Source: Oscillospiraceae bacterium
GTDB lineage: Bacteria; Bacillota; Clostridia; Oscillospirales; Oscillospiraceae
Reading direction: 5' to 3'
NCBI GenBank assembly: GCA_902778285.1
Contig: CACYXC010000022.1
Span: forward strand, 1 to 50,449
Length of the DNA: 50,449 nucleotides
Under the pieces are notes generated by a model that saw only the letters and a list, made by a program, of their open reading frames with translations, did no database searches and was not told the origin of the DNA. Each line of letters begins with the position of its first letter. The first letter of the stretch is position 1. Below are positions 15,589 to 24,049 of this stretch, piece by piece. The position numbers and the translations under genes are program-made.

Positions 15589-16677
15589 TCAGGCGAGCTT
15601 TGCCAGCGCGGCGTTTTTGTAATTCGGGTCCTTTGTGACCTCGCGGATCACCTTCAGCTCCGGCGGGAAAACGACCTCAGCGTTCTTATCGCTCAGCTCG
15701 ATCTCCACGATGGCCTGATCCTTCCAGAAGGGGTAGAGGTCGATCTCGAAGTACTGTCCCTCATAGCTCAGGCAGTAGCGGGTCTTGCTGACCGGCTTCT
15801 TGTCCGGGTCGACCTCCCGCAGCAGGGACTGGAATTCGCCCTGGCTCAGGCGCTCCTCGACCTCCAGGCGCTTGAACTCGCTGAGGCGGCGCTTGAGCGT
15901 CTTGTAATAGATATAGTTGCCGTTCTCTTCGCGCTGGCGGATGCGGATCTCGTCCCAGGTTTTCGCAGGCAGATAAAACTGGCGGATCTCCACGCGGCGG
16001 CAGTCCGGCATACGCTCGAGCCGGTCACGGTCCGGGTAGGCGATCAGGAACTTCCGCTCGATCGCCAGCGGCTCAGGCTCGCCGAGCGTAAGTCGGATCT
16101 CAGCGATCAGACGGCGCAGCTTGTGGTAAAAGTCCACGGAGTTGTCGATCACGCGCAGGTAGGGGTGGCCGGACCATGCCTCGATCAGCCGGTCGTCCTG
16201 CCTGACGGCCTCCTCCACAGCTTCATAGCGGGCCCTGTTGTTCTCCCTGGTGTAGAACTGCTCGGCCCCCTTGGCTGCCGTGACCATATGGAACACCGCG
16301 TCATAGCGGCCGAGCAGTTCTTCCTCGCTCTGCCCCACATAGCGCAGCACCTCGGCGTACTCCTCCTCGTTCATGTAGGACTTGTTGTCCAGCGCGCCGC
16401 GGTCGCAGACGATCAGGATCTTGTCCGCCTTCATGGTGCGGGCCGCCTGCTCGAACAGGCGCTCCTTCTCGAGCTGCAGCGTCATCTGTACCTTCTGATA
16501 CTCCAGATTGGTCCCGCAGGTCCAGGGGGTCACGCCGCCGCTGATGAACTCCGTGGCCGTCTCCGGCACGAAGAGCACCGTGTAGCCCAGCTTGGTAAAG
16601 CTGTTCTGGATCCAGCTCAAGCCCGTGGTCTTTCCCGCGCTGGGCCCGCCGGTAATGACGATCTTACGGATCTCCAT
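15589..16677 (-). CDS. AAA (P-loop) - CYTH domain fusion protein
   Basis: The 362-aa protein has an N-terminal P-loop NTPase of the AAA_28 type, Walker A GGPSAGKT at 10-17 and a CDRGALD motif near 91-97. A C-terminal CYTH (triphosphate tunnel) domain runs from about 203 to 360. CYTH domains normally show ExExK; here it reads AIERK (205-209), so the first Glu is Ala. Other charged strands (EIRIRQRE, EIDLYPFW, EIELSD) remain. CYTH enzymes act on triphosphates such as thiamine triphosphate, tripolyphosphate or cAMP precursors. A similar AAA-CYTH fusion is known as TTD14 in animals. The function here is not known. AAGGAG sits about 9 nt before the ATG. Confidence 0.87.
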   Translation of the reverse strand: MEIRKIVITGGPSAGKTTGLSWIQNSFTKLGYTVLFVPETATEFISGGVTPWTCGTNLEYQKVQMTLQLEKERLFEQAARTMKADKILIVCDRGALDNKSYMNEEEYAEVLRYVGQSEEELLGRYDAVFHMVTAAKGAEQFYTRENNRARYEAVEEAVRQDDRLIEAWSGHPYLRVIDNSVDFYHKLRRLIAEIRLTLGEPEPLAIERKFLIAYPDRDRLERMPDCRRVEIRQFYLPAKTWDEIRIRQREENGNYIYYKTLKRRLSEFKRLEVEERLSQGEFQSLLREVDPDKKPVSKTRYCLSYEGQYFEIDLYPFWKDQAIVEIELSDKNAEVVFPPELKVIREVTKDPNYKNAALAKLA

Positions 16678-16726
16678 ATTCCGTCTCTCCTTCTGTTTCC
16701 TTTATCATGCAAACGAAAAACGGTAT

Positions 16727-17452
16727 TCAATCTTCCCTGTCGCCGTTGCCGCAGACCTCGCAGAAGCGGGCGGCGAAGGAGGGCTCGGTATGCGCGGCAT
16801 AGAGATGCGACACGTCCCCCACCTGCGCGGCGCGGAAAATGGCAATGCCCGGACGCCGCTCCTCGGTGCGGATCAGCGTCACCGATGTGGGGGCCATGAC
16901 CAGCCCATGCCAGAGCGGCATGGGCGAGCAGTTCATCAGATGGCTCATCAGCACACAGCTGACGCCGAAGTGGCAGAAGAAGGCGAGCGTATCCTCGCTG
17001 GGCCGCTCGGCCCGGTAATACAGGCCGTCGCGCACATAGCCGTGCCCGGCCAGCAGCGCGTCGAATCCCGCGATCACGCGGTCATATTCCTCGCCGACAT
17101 GCGCCGCCCGGAAGATCTCGTTTTCCCTCCACTCCTCGGGCAGCAGGAAGCGGCGGTCGGCCAGCCAGTCCTGCGGCAGCCAGTCCCAGGCGATGCGCGG
17201 CCTGTCGGAATCGGGCCGGGCAATGAGCGGAGAGAACTCCCGAAGCCAGTCACATTCGACCGCAGTCCTGCCGGCCTTCGCAAGCGTCGGGGCGGCGGTC
17301 GCCTTCGCCCTGCCCAGCGGGGAGACATAGTATTCCCTGATCGGCATCGGCGCGATGCGCTCCGCCAGCAGGGCGGCCTCATGCCTGCCGACCTCGGTCA
17401 GGTCGTCGTGTTCATAGTCCGGATCCCCGTGCCGGATCAGCAGCAGCTTCAA
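16727..17452 (-). CDS. Histidine phosphatase superfamily protein
   Basis: The 241-aa protein starts at TTG with GGGGAGG 8 nt upstream. It has the phosphohistidine motif MKLLLIRHGDPDY at the N-terminus and later the second His in FFCHFGVSC and a conserved Glu region (WRENEIF). The family includes phosphoglycerate mutases and small-molecule phosphatases; the substrate cannot be read from the sequence. It is followed after 49 nt by the AAA-CYTH gene in the same direction, so the two may be cotranscribed. Confidence 0.88.
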   Translation of the reverse strand: MKLLLIRHGDPDYEHDDLTEVGRHEAALLAERIAPMPIREYYVSPLGRAKATAAPTLAKAGRTAVECDWLREFSPLIARPDSDRPRIAWDWLPQDWLADRRFLLPEEWRENEIFRAAHVGEEYDRVIAGFDALLAGHGYVRDGLYYRAERPSEDTLAFFCHFGVSCVLMSHLMNCSPMPLWHGLVMAPTSVTLIRTEERRPGIAIFRAAQVGDVSHLYAAHTEPSFAARFCEVCGNGDRED

Positions 17453-17487
17453 GTGCAGGCCCTCCCCTTCTGTCTTCTTTTTCAGAA

Positions 17488-17516
17488 TATCACACTATTC
17501 AAGAGATTTCCACAAA
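17488..17516 (-). promoter_or_regulatory. Possible promoter of the histidine phosphatase gene
   Basis: On the minus strand TTGTGG (17516-17511) is followed after 17 nt by TGATAT (17493-17488). This is a moderate match. It lies between repeat copy B and the gene. Confidence 0.4.
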
Positions 17517-17534
17517 ATGAAAGGAAAAAAGCAA

Positions 17535-17732
17535 AAGGCAGCACCTTATGGTGCTGCCTTTCAGACTGTAGACAAACCCATACAGAGCAAGTCGGACTCG
17601 CATGGGGAGAGCGCGAGAGGGGACGGTAATCCCCTTTCGCGGTACAATCTGTGCAAAGTTCCCATTTTTGCTTTTCAAGCTGTCGACACTTTGTCGACAG
17701 CTTGAAAGGCAGCACCTTATGGTGCTGCCTTT
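17535..17732 (+). repeat. Structured repeat element, copy B, including the rpsU terminator
   Basis: The 198-bp element is bounded by two identical 28-bp palindromes (17535-17562 and 17705-17732), each AAAGGCAGCACC-TTAT-GGTGCTGCCTTT. Inside are AGACTGTAGAC (17564-17574), a 24-nt block (17600-17623) identical to copy A, a hairpin closed by CGCGAGAGGGG/CCCCTTTCGCG, and a perfect 16-bp stem with a 3-nt loop (17673-17688/17692-17707, TTTCAAGCTGTCGACA). The right-hand palindrome lies just after the rpsU stop and probably terminates rpsU on the minus strand. Core orientation is opposite to copy A. Confidence 0.78.
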
Positions 17733-17738
17733 GAGCGA

Positions 17739-17924
17739 TCAATAATAGCGCTTGTTCTTGTTCTTGCGGGCCGCCTCAGACTTTTTGCGGCGCTTCACGC
17801 TGGGGCTCTGATAATACTCTTTCTTTCTCAGATCCGCCAGAACGCCGGACTTGGCGCAGCTGCGCTTGAATCTTTTCAGAGCGTTGTCCAGAGACTCGTT
17901 TTCCTTGACGTAGATTTCAGACAT
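17739..17924 (-). CDS. rpsU: 30S ribosomal protein S21
   Basis: The 61-aa basic protein [19 protein letters not shown]... ending in [15 protein letters not shown] is a typical S21, a small-subunit protein near the 16S 3' end involved in initiation. GGAGGGAGGG precedes the ATG. It has a perfect consensus promoter and a strong hairpin after the stop, so it is a monocistronic, highly expressed gene. Confidence 0.96.
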   Translation of the reverse strand: MSEIYVKENESLDNALKRFKRSCAKSGVLADLRKKEYYQSPSVKRRKKSEAARKNKNKRYY

Positions 17925-17991
17925 TTATTTCCCTCCCTCCAACACGTCTCGCGACGTTCAAGGGCCAAATCATTGGCTGTTTAACATGGGC

Positions 17992-18020
17992 ATTATACAG
18001 GCTTCGGCCCTTCTTGTCAA
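17992..18020 (-). promoter_or_regulatory. Sigma-A promoter of rpsU
   Basis: On the minus strand TTGACA (18020-18015) is followed after 17 nt by TATAAT (17997-17992), a perfect consensus. The UTR of about 65 nt contains a small GCCAA/TTGGC hairpin. Confidence 0.88.
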
Positions 18021-18057
18021 GATTTCCTGCGCGTTTCGCAGAAAAACTTTTTTTCAT

Positions 18058-18091
18058 CGCCGCCGGAGCGCGTTTTCGCGCACCGGCGGCG
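18058..18091 (-). terminator. GC-rich hairpin after leuS
   Basis: CGCCGCCGG-A-GCGCG pairs with CGCGC-A-CCGGCGGCG over TTTT, about 10 nt after the leuS stop. No T run follows directly on the minus strand (GATGAAAAAAAG), so termination may be Rho-assisted or incomplete. The rpsU promoter lies immediately downstream. Confidence 0.55.
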
Positions 18092-18101
18092 GGGAAAGCG
18101 A

Positions 18102-20609
18102 TCACTTGGCGGGTTTCAGGATGAGGTTGACGAGCTTGTTCTTGACCACGATGGTCTTTACGAGCTGCATGCCCTCCATCTGGCGCTTGACCTTGTCCTC
18201 GGCGCAGGCGGCGTCGATCACCACGTCGTCGGGAGAATCCACGGGGACCTTGATCGTAGCGCGCAGCTTGCCGTTGACCTGAACGGCCATCTCCTTGACG
18301 ACATCCACGGTCTTGCTCTCGTCGTACTTCGGCCAGTCCATCTGCATGGCCATCTTGCCATACCTGGCAGCGAAGCCGGCCTGCTCCCACATCTCCTCGA
18401 CGATATGCGGGGCGAAGGGGCTGAGCAGGAGCAGCAGATACTCGAGATCGCCCTTGCTCAGGCCTCTGGCGTAGAACTCGTTGACCATGGTCATGAGCGC
18501 CGCGATGGCGGTGTTCATCTTCAGGTTCTCGATGTCGTCGCCGACCTTTTTGACGGTCTTGTGGATGACGGCCTCGTTTTCCGGCGTGACCGCAAAGTCG
18601 TCCTTCACCAGGTCCATCAGGTTCCAGACGCGGTCCAGGAAGCGCTTGGAGCCCTTCACTGCCTCATCGGACCATGTGGCGGTCTTCTCGAAGTCACCGA
18701 TGAACATGATGTAGACGCGCATGGTGTCCGCGCCGTACTCGCTGATGACGTCGTCGGGATTGACCACGTTGCCCAGGGACTTGGACATCTTCACGGAGGG
18801 GCGCAGCGCCTGGCTGCCGTATTTCTCGATCAGCGCCTGCTTTTCCTCCTCGGTCTCGGCGTAGCCCACATAGTGCGGGTTGCGGCCCAGGATCATGCCG
18901 TGGGAGGTGCGCTTGGCGTAGGGCTCCTTGGTGTGCACCGCGCCGATGTCGTACAGGAACTTGTGCCAGAAGCGGCTGTAGAGCAGGTGGAGCGTGGTGT
19001 GCTCCATGCCGCCGTTGTACCAGTCGACGGGGCCCCAGTATTCCTCAGCCTCTTTGGATACGAACTCCTTGTCGTTGTGCGGGTCCATGTAGCGCAGGTA
19101 GTACCAGCAGGAGCCGGCCCAGTTGGGCATGGTGTCGGTCTCGCGCCTGGCCGGGCCGCCGCAGTGCGGGCAGGTGGTGTTGACCCAGTCGGTCATCTTG
19201 GACAGCGGGCTCTCGCCGTCGTCCGTGGGCTCATAGCTCTCCACGTTTGGCAGCAGCAGCGGCAGCTCGCTCTCATCGAGCGGGACCCAGCCGCACTTGG
19301 GGCAGTTGACCAGGGGGATCGGCTCGCCCCAGTAGCGCTGACGGGTAAAGACCCAGTCGCGCAGCTTGTAGTTGACCTTCTCCCTGCCGAAGCCCTGCTC
19401 GATAACATACTGCTTCATCGCCGGGATGGCCTCGGCCACGGTCATGCCGTTGAGGAAGCCGGAGTTGACCATGATCGCCTTGTCGTCCTTGGCAACGAAT
19501 GCCTCTTTGGTGATGTCGCCGCCGGCGACTACCTCGACGATCGGCAGGCCGAATTTGGTGGCGAAGTCCCAGTCGCGCTGGTCATGGCCCGGAACGCCCA
19601 TGACGATGCCGGTGCCGTAGCCCATGAGGACGTAGTCGGAAACAAACATCGGGAGCACCTTGCCGGTTACAGGGTTCATCACCTCGATGCCTTCGAGGCG
19701 AACGCCGGACTTGTCTTTATTGAGCTCGCCGCGCTCAAAGTCGGACTTGCGGGAAGCGGCATCCTGATAGGCCTCGACCTCGTCCCAGTTGGTGATCAGG
19801 TCCTTCCACTGCGCCAGCAGCGGATGCTCCGGCGAGATGACCATATAGGTCGTGCCGAAGAGCGTGTCGGCGCGGGTGGTGTAGACGGTGATATCGTCGG
19901 GGGTATTGGTCTTGAAGGTGACCTCGCAGCCGTAGGAGCGGCCGATCCAGTTCTTCTGCTGGATCTTGACGCGCTCGATATAATCCAGATCGTCCAGATC
20001 GTCGATCAGGCGGTCGGCGTACTTGGTGATGCGCAGCATCCACTGGCTCTTCTCCTTGCGGACGACCGGGCTGCCGCAGCGCTCGCAGACGCCCTCGACC
20101 ACTTCCTCGTTCGCGAGGCCGCACTTGCAGCTGGTGCACCAGTTGATGGGCATAGTGGTCTTGTAGGCAAGACCCTTCTTGAACATCTGCAGGAAGATCC
20201 ACTGCGTCCACTTGTAGTACTTGGGATCGGTGGTGTCCACGCAGCGGTCCCAGTCGAAGCCGTAGCCCAGCATCTTCAGCTGCCGGGTGAAGTTGGCGAT
20301 GTTGTCGCGCGTTACAACGGCGGGGTGGATGTGGTTCTTGATGGCGTAGTTCTCCGTCGGCAGGCCAAAGGCGTCATAGCCGATGGGGAAAAGCACGTTG
20401 TAGCCGTCCATCCTCTTTTTGCGCGTGACGATGTCGATCGCGGTGAAGGGGCGGGGGTGGCCGACGTGCAGGCCCGCGCCGCTCGGGTACGGGAACTCGA
20501 TCAGGCCGAAGAACTTGGGTCTCGGGTCGCCGGTGACGGCGGCGTAAGGCTTGCTCTCTTCCCATCTGTCCTGCCATTTCTTCTCAATGGCAGCAAAATC
20601 GTATTTCAT
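18102..20609 (-). CDS. leuS: Leucyl-tRNA synthetase
   Basis: The ATG at 20609 ([12 protein letters not shown]) is preferred, with GAGAGG upstream; a TTG three codons earlier is possible. The 835-aa class I synthetase charges tRNA-Leu and edits mischarged products. The HIGH motif is HVGH at 48-51 in [13 protein letters not shown], the KMSKS motif is at about 607-611, and the CP1 editing domain with a Cys-rich insertion ([13 protein letters not shown]) lies between. The C-terminal anticodon domain is complete. It ends the yhbY-nadD/yqeK-rsfS-leuS series but is separated from rsfS by about 210 nt. No T-box motif is visible there. Confidence 0.97.
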   Translation of the reverse strand: MKYDFAAIEKKWQDRWEESKPYAAVTGDPRPKFFGLIEFPYPSGAGLHVGHPRPFTAIDIVTRKKRMDGYNVLFPIGYDAFGLPTENYAIKNHIHPAVVTRDNIANFTRQLKMLGYGFDWDRCVDTTDPKYYKWTQWIFLQMFKKGLAYKTTMPINWCTSCKCGLANEEVVEGVCERCGSPVVRKEKSQWMLRITKYADRLIDDLDDLDYIERVKIQQKNWIGRSYGCEVTFKTNTPDDITVYTTRADTLFGTTYMVISPEHPLLAQWKDLITNWDEVEAYQDAASRKSDFERGELNKDKSGVRLEGIEVMNPVTGKVLPMFVSDYVLMGYGTGIVMGVPGHDQRDWDFATKFGLPIVEVVAGGDITKEAFVAKDDKAIMVNSGFLNGMTVAEAIPAMKQYVIEQGFGREKVNYKLRDWVFTRQRYWGEPIPLVNCPKCGWVPLDESELPLLLPNVESYEPTDDGESPLSKMTDWVNTTCPHCGGPARRETDTMPNWAGSCWYYLRYMDPHNDKEFVSKEAEEYWGPVDWYNGGMEHTTLHLLYSRFWHKFLYDIGAVHTKEPYAKRTSHGMILGRNPHYVGYAETEEEKQALIEKYGSQALRPSVKMSKSLGNVVNPDDVISEYGADTMRVYIMFIGDFEKTATWSDEAVKGSKRFLDRVWNLMDLVKDDFAVTPENEAVIHKTVKKVGDDIENLKMNTAIAALMTMVNEFYARGLSKGDLEYLLLLLSPFAPHIVEEMWEQAGFAARYGKMAMQMDWPKYDESKTVDVVKEMAVQVNGKLRATIKVPVDSPDDVVIDAACAEDKVKRQMEGMQLVKTIVVKNKLVNLILKPAK

Positions 20610-20821
20610 AAATATCAATTCCTCTCATCTGATTATCTTGTTTTCCGGGGCGCCCCTGATGAGCCGTGATGAGCGAAGATGGGCCGTACAGGGCGGAGCA
20701 TTTTTTCGTTCGGGCGCGAAGCAGGCCGCAGGAGATCCTCGATGGATCTTCAAGGCTTGCGACAAAGCACGGGCGGAAAAAGGGCCGTCATGTGCGGTTC
20801 AGATTCGCTTATTGCGGGTCA
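20610..20821 (-). other. leuS leader region, structured, no T-box recognised
   Basis: This 212-nt gap between rsfS and leuS contains the palindrome GGGGCGCCCC near 20647, a GATCC-N5-GGATC hairpin near 20732-20746, and TTTTTCCG/CGAACGAAAAA-like complementary segments. I looked for the conserved T-box antiterminator motif expected upstream of an aminoacyl-tRNA synthetase gene and did not find it. It may be a leader RNA or another dispersed repeat. Confidence 0.4.
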
Positions 20822-21181
20822 TTAGGGGCGAGGAAGGGATGAGAGGGCCACCTCCTCGGAATCCGACCAGAGCCGCTCCAGATTGTAGAATTTCCGGGCC
20901 TCGTCGGTGAACACGTGGACGATCACGCTGCCGAAATCCATCAGCACCCAGATGTCCGAGCGCAGGCCTTCGCGGCGGATCGGCGGCTCCCCGGCCTCGG
21001 AGAGCTCCTTGTCCACCTCGTCCACCAGCGCCTTGATGTGGGTGGAAGAGGTGCCGTTGCAGATGACGAAATAGTCCGCCAGCACGGTCTGCTCCGCGGT
21101 CTTGAGGATCTTGACGTCGTGCGCCTTCTTCTCCTCCAGCGCGTGGGCTGCGACGGCGGCGATCTGTTCGGGTGTAAGCAT
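20822..21181 (-). CDS. rsfS: Ribosome silencing factor RsfS
   Basis: The 119-aa RsfS/YbeB/iojap protein has the motifs VICNGTSSTHIKALVDEV and WVLMDFGSVIVHVF. It binds L14 and blocks 30S-50S joining in starved cells. AAGGAGG lies 7 nt before the ATG. It lies 13 nt downstream of nadD-yqeK, the usual operon position. Confidence 0.95.
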   Translation of the reverse strand: MLTPEQIAAVAAHALEEKKAHDVKILKTAEQTVLADYFVICNGTSSTHIKALVDEVDKELSEAGEPPIRREGLRSDIWVLMDFGSVIVHVFTDEARKFYNLERLWSDSEEVALSSLPRP

Positions 21182-21194
21182 ATCGTGACCTCCT

Positions 21195-22361
21195 TCAGTC
21201 TTCCAGGCGGCTGTACCAGCGGTACGCCTTCACGGTATCGGAATACGGCTCCCGGCCCTTTGCGCGGATGAAGTCCAGGCTCATGCCCAGCGCTTTGGCG
21301 AGGGCCGCGTCGATATCCTCATAAGCGAGCTTTCGGATCGTTTCAACGCCCGGGAAATCGCGGTTTGGTTCGATGCAGTCCGCGAGCCAGACGATCTTCT
21401 CCAGCATCGTCATGTCCGGCTTGCCGGTGCAGTGCCAGCGGATGGCCTCCGTGACCTCCTCGTCCGTGCCGAAGAGATCCCGCGCGATGGCGGCGCCGGT
21501 CTTGGCGTGGAGGACCTGGGGGCTGGCAAGCTCGTCATGATCGTTGATAATACCATATTTTTCACAGATCTGCAAGTTTTCTTCCAAGCTAAATTTTTTG
21601 CCGATGTCGTGCAGGATCGCCGCCTCCGCCGCCTTCTCCGGGTCCTCGCCCCAGTAGACGGCCAGCATGACGGCCTCGTTCTCACATCCTGCGACATGGG
21701 CGATGCGCTTCGGCTTCAGATAGGCGTAGGCCTTTTCCCGCAGCCAGCTCAGCTCCGGCTTGGCGTCGTACCAGCGGTGTCGGATGATCTCGGCGTAAAC
21801 CTGTTCGTCCAGCATGTCCGAGCCCAGGCGGCGGCGCAGCCGGTCGCGGACAATATGGGAGTGCATCGGAAGCGGCTCGTGCGGCAGCAGGATCACCTTC
21901 GCGCCGTGTTCGCGCCGCAGCCTCTCCGCCTGCGCCTCGAGAGCGGGGCGCTCGTCGTCCTCCCGGGGCAGCACGGCCAGCGCGCACTGGGAGAGCAGAT
22001 ACTCGAAGCGGTACCACTCCTCGAAGCTAAGGAACATGTCGGTCCCCAGCAGGAAGACAAGCTCGTCGTCCGGGTAGCGCCCGCGCAGGGCGGTGACGGT
22101 GTCCGCGCTGTAGCAGCGGCCCTTGCGCCCGCGCGTGACGTCTGAGACCTGCACGTTGGGGACGTCCCGAAAAGCCAGCCGGCAGAGGGCGATCCTCGCG
22201 TCGAGAGAGGGGCTTCCCTCCTCCAGCTCCTTGTGCGGGGGCGTTGCGTCAGGCACCACCAGGAACAAATCGGGCCGCAGCAGCTCGCTCACGGTCCGGG
22301 CGGCGGCCGCGTGCCCCAGATGGGGCGGGTTGAAGCTGCCGCCGTAGAGTACGATTCTCAT
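21195..22361 (-). CDS. nadD: NadD-YqeK fusion: nicotinate-mononucleotide adenylyltransferase plus HD-domain Ap4A hydrolase
   Basis: The 388-aa two-domain protein has a NadD nucleotidyltransferase at about 1-200, with GGSFNPPHLGH at 7-17, for NAD synthesis from NaMN and ATP. The C-terminal YqeK HD domain covers about 215-388 with H222, H251-D252 in LHDIGKK, LHAKTGA and ADCIEPNR, the family that hydrolyses diadenosine tetraphosphate symmetrically. In most Firmicutes these are adjacent separate genes. The usual NadD C-terminal ISSTxIR signature reads MHSHIVR (166-172), so one substrate-binding motif is degenerate. The ATG overlaps the yhbY stop (ATGA). Confidence 0.93.
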   Translation of the reverse strand: MRIVLYGGSFNPPHLGHAAAARTVSELLRPDLFLVVPDATPPHKELEEGSPSLDARIALCRLAFRDVPNVQVSDVTRGRKGRCYSADTVTALRGRYPDDELVFLLGTDMFLSFEEWYRFEYLLSQCALAVLPREDDERPALEAQAERLRREHGAKVILLPHEPLPMHSHIVRDRLRRRLGSDMLDEQVYAEIIRHRWYDAKPELSWLREKAYAYLKPKRIAHVAGCENEAVMLAVYWGEDPEKAAEAAILHDIGKKFSLEENLQICEKYGIINDHDELASPQVLHAKTGAAIARDLFGTDEEVTEAIRWHCTGKPDMTMLEKIVWLADCIEPNRDFPGVETIRKLAYEDIDAALAKALGMSLDFIRAKGREPYSDTVKAYRWYSRLED

Positions 22362-22669
22362 GTCTTTTTCTTTCTGTCCTTTACGAGCTCGATCTTCGGC
22401 TCCTTCTCGTTGCGTTTATACAGCACGAACTTGGTGCCGATCACCTGGACCTGTTCCGCCCTGCAGGCATCACACAGTGCGTCGCAGGCCTCCCGGGCGG
22501 TGAGCATGGAGTTTTCCAGCACGCGGCCCTTGACCAGTTCCCGCGCCTTCAGCGCGGCGTCCACGGAGGCGATCAGGTTTTCGGTGATGCCGCCCTTGCC
22601 CACCTGAATGATGGTGTCCTCCGCCGCGGCCAGACCGCGCAGCTGAGAACGCTGTTTGCTTGTAATCAT
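22358..22669 (-). CDS. yhbY: YhbY-type CRM-domain RNA-binding protein
   Basis: The 103-aa protein is a single CRS1-YhbY (CRM) domain with the GxxG-type loop GKGGITEN and the LKARELVKGRVLENS segment. It associates with pre-50S ribosomal particles in other bacteria. AAGGAA precedes the ATG. It opens the yhbY-nadD/yqeK-rsfS group. No promoter could be picked out within the repeat array upstream. Confidence 0.93.
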   Translation of the reverse strand: MITSKQRSQLRGLAAAEDTIIQVGKGGITENLIASVDAALKARELVKGRVLENSMLTAREACDALCDACRAEQVQVIGTKFVLYKRNEKEPKIELVKDRKKKT

Positions 22670-22682
22670 TTTATATTCCTTT

Positions 22683-23035
22683 CCTTATAGCCTTCCCCTC
22701 TGGGGAAGGGGGACCGCGGAGCGGTGGATGAGGTCCTTTCCTTATAGCCTTCCCCTCTGGGGAAGGGGGACCGCGGAGCGGTGGATGAGGTCCTTTCCTT
22801 ATAGCCTTCCCCTCTGGGGAAGGGGAACCGCGGAGCGGTGGATGAGGTCCTTTCCTTATAGCCTTCCCCGCGCACGGGGAAGGTGGCTGGCAGGAGGCCA
22901 GACGGATGAGGTCTCCTTCCGTTTTGGCTCCCCTGTGCAAGGGGAGTTCCCGCAAAGCGGTGGATGAGGTTCCTTTCCTTACAGACTCCCCTGCCAGGGG
23001 AGCTGGCGCGCAGCGCCTGAGGGGTCTGTTCGTTT
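22683..23035 (+). repeat. Tandem 57-bp GC-hairpin repeats between ftsY and yhbY
   Basis: Three near-identical 57-bp units start at 22683, 22740 and 22797, and a divergent fourth at 22854. Two further degenerate relatives follow at about 22915-22977 and 22985-23026. Each unit has a CCTTCCCC-type hairpin (CCTTCCCC TCT GGGGAAGG), then a CCGCGGAGCGG hairpin, then TGGATGAGGT. The relative at 22985-23026 matches the copy at 31151-31190 closely. Open frames running through the array on both strands are a by-product of the period being a multiple of three. No gene is supported in this 414-nt gap. Confidence 0.88.
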
Positions 23036-23083
23036 TTGCTCCCTGCAAAAATGAGCAAAAAGGAATGTGTCGAAACCGCCGTT

Positions 23084-23992
23084 TTATCTCTTGAACAGGG
23101 CCTGCACGAAGGTCTCCGCCTCAAAGGGGATCAGATCGTCGATGCCCTCGCCCACGCCCACGAATTTGACTGGAAGCTTGAGCTCGTTGGCGATGGCGAA
23201 GACGATGCCGCCCTTGGCGGTGCCGTCGAGCTTGGTGAGCACGATGCCGGTAAGGCCCGAGGTCTCCAGAAACTGCTTGGCCTGAATGAGGCCGTTCTGC
23301 CCGGTGGTCGCGTCGAGCACCATCAGGGTCTCCACATCCGCCTCCGGCAGCTCGCGGTCGATGATGCGGCGAATCTTCGCCAGCTCGTTCATCAGATTCT
23401 GCTTGTTGTGCAGACGGCCTGCCGTGTCGATGATGATCACGTCAGAGCCTCTCGCCCTGGCGGCGCAGATGCCGTCATAGACCACGGCGGCGGGGTCGCT
23501 CCCCTCTTCATGCCGTACCAGGTCGGCCCCGGCGCGCTCGGCCCAGATACCGAGCTGCTCGGCCGCCGCGGCGCGGAAGGTGTCGCCCGCGACGAGCAGG
23601 ACCTTCTTGCCCTGTTCTTTGAGCTGGTGGGCCAGCTTGCCGATGGTGGTCGTCTTGCCGACGCCGTTGACGCCGACCATCAGAATGACGGAGGGCTTCT
23701 TGTCCAGCTTGAGCGCGGTGTCGCCCACGTTCAGAAGCTTGGAGAGCACCTCGATCAGGCCCTCGCGCGCCTCGTTGCCCTTGCGGAAGCGCTTCTCCCA
23801 GGTGGCCTTGCGCATCAGATAGTCCACGCGCTGCGCCGTGGAGGCGCCCACGTCGGCCAGCACGAGAAGCTCCTCCAGTTCCTCGTAGAAGTCCTCGCTG
23901 TCAGGCTGGTAGCCCTGAAACAGCTCCTCCAGCTCGACCATATTGCTGCGGGTCTTGCTCAGCCCGCCGAAGATCTTGTCAAAAAAGCCCAA
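23084..23992 (-). CDS. ftsY: Signal recognition particle receptor FtsY
   Basis: The 302-aa protein is the NG core of FtsY without a long acidic A domain. The G domain has [10 protein letters not shown] (107-116), [11 protein letters not shown] and [10 protein letters not shown]. It is the membrane receptor that pairs with Ffh for cotranslational targeting. The start is TTG (MGFFDKIF) about 10 nt after GAGGGGG. It follows smc by 57 nt, the usual clostridial order. Confidence 0.96.
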   Translation of the reverse strand: MGFFDKIFGGLSKTRSNMVELEELFQGYQPDSEDFYEELEELLVLADVGASTAQRVDYLMRKATWEKRFRKGNEAREGLIEVLSKLLNVGDTALKLDKKPSVILMVGVNGVGKTTTIGKLAHQLKEQGKKVLLVAGDTFRAAAAEQLGIWAERAGADLVRHEEGSDPAAVVYDGICAARARGSDVIIIDTAGRLHNKQNLMNELAKIRRIIDRELPEADVETLMVLDATTGQNGLIQAKQFLETSGLTGIVLTKLDGTAKGGIVFAIANELKLPVKFVGVGEGIDDLIPFEAETFVQALFKR

Positions 23993-24049
23993 TTTACATG
24001 TACCCCCTCAGTACGGCATTCGGCCGTCCGGCTCCACAGAAAGGGAGCC

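Noticed and set aside
16690-16735. Promoter between the histidine phosphatase and AAA-CYTH genes (TTGAAT, 17 nt, TGATAA)
   Set aside because: The -10 match is poor and overlaps the upstream gene's end. Cotranscription is as likely.
22683-23035. CRISPR array
   Set aside because: The 57-bp units abut directly with no unique spacers, and no cas genes are present.
22656-23124. Open frames with 19-residue repeats (plus strand SLPLWGRGTAERWMRSFPY; minus strand GEGYKERTSSTAPR) through the 57-bp array
   Set aside because: The period is a multiple of three and free of stops, so repeats stay open by chance. There is no suitable ribosome site, and the repeat family also occurs elsewhere in non-coding positions.
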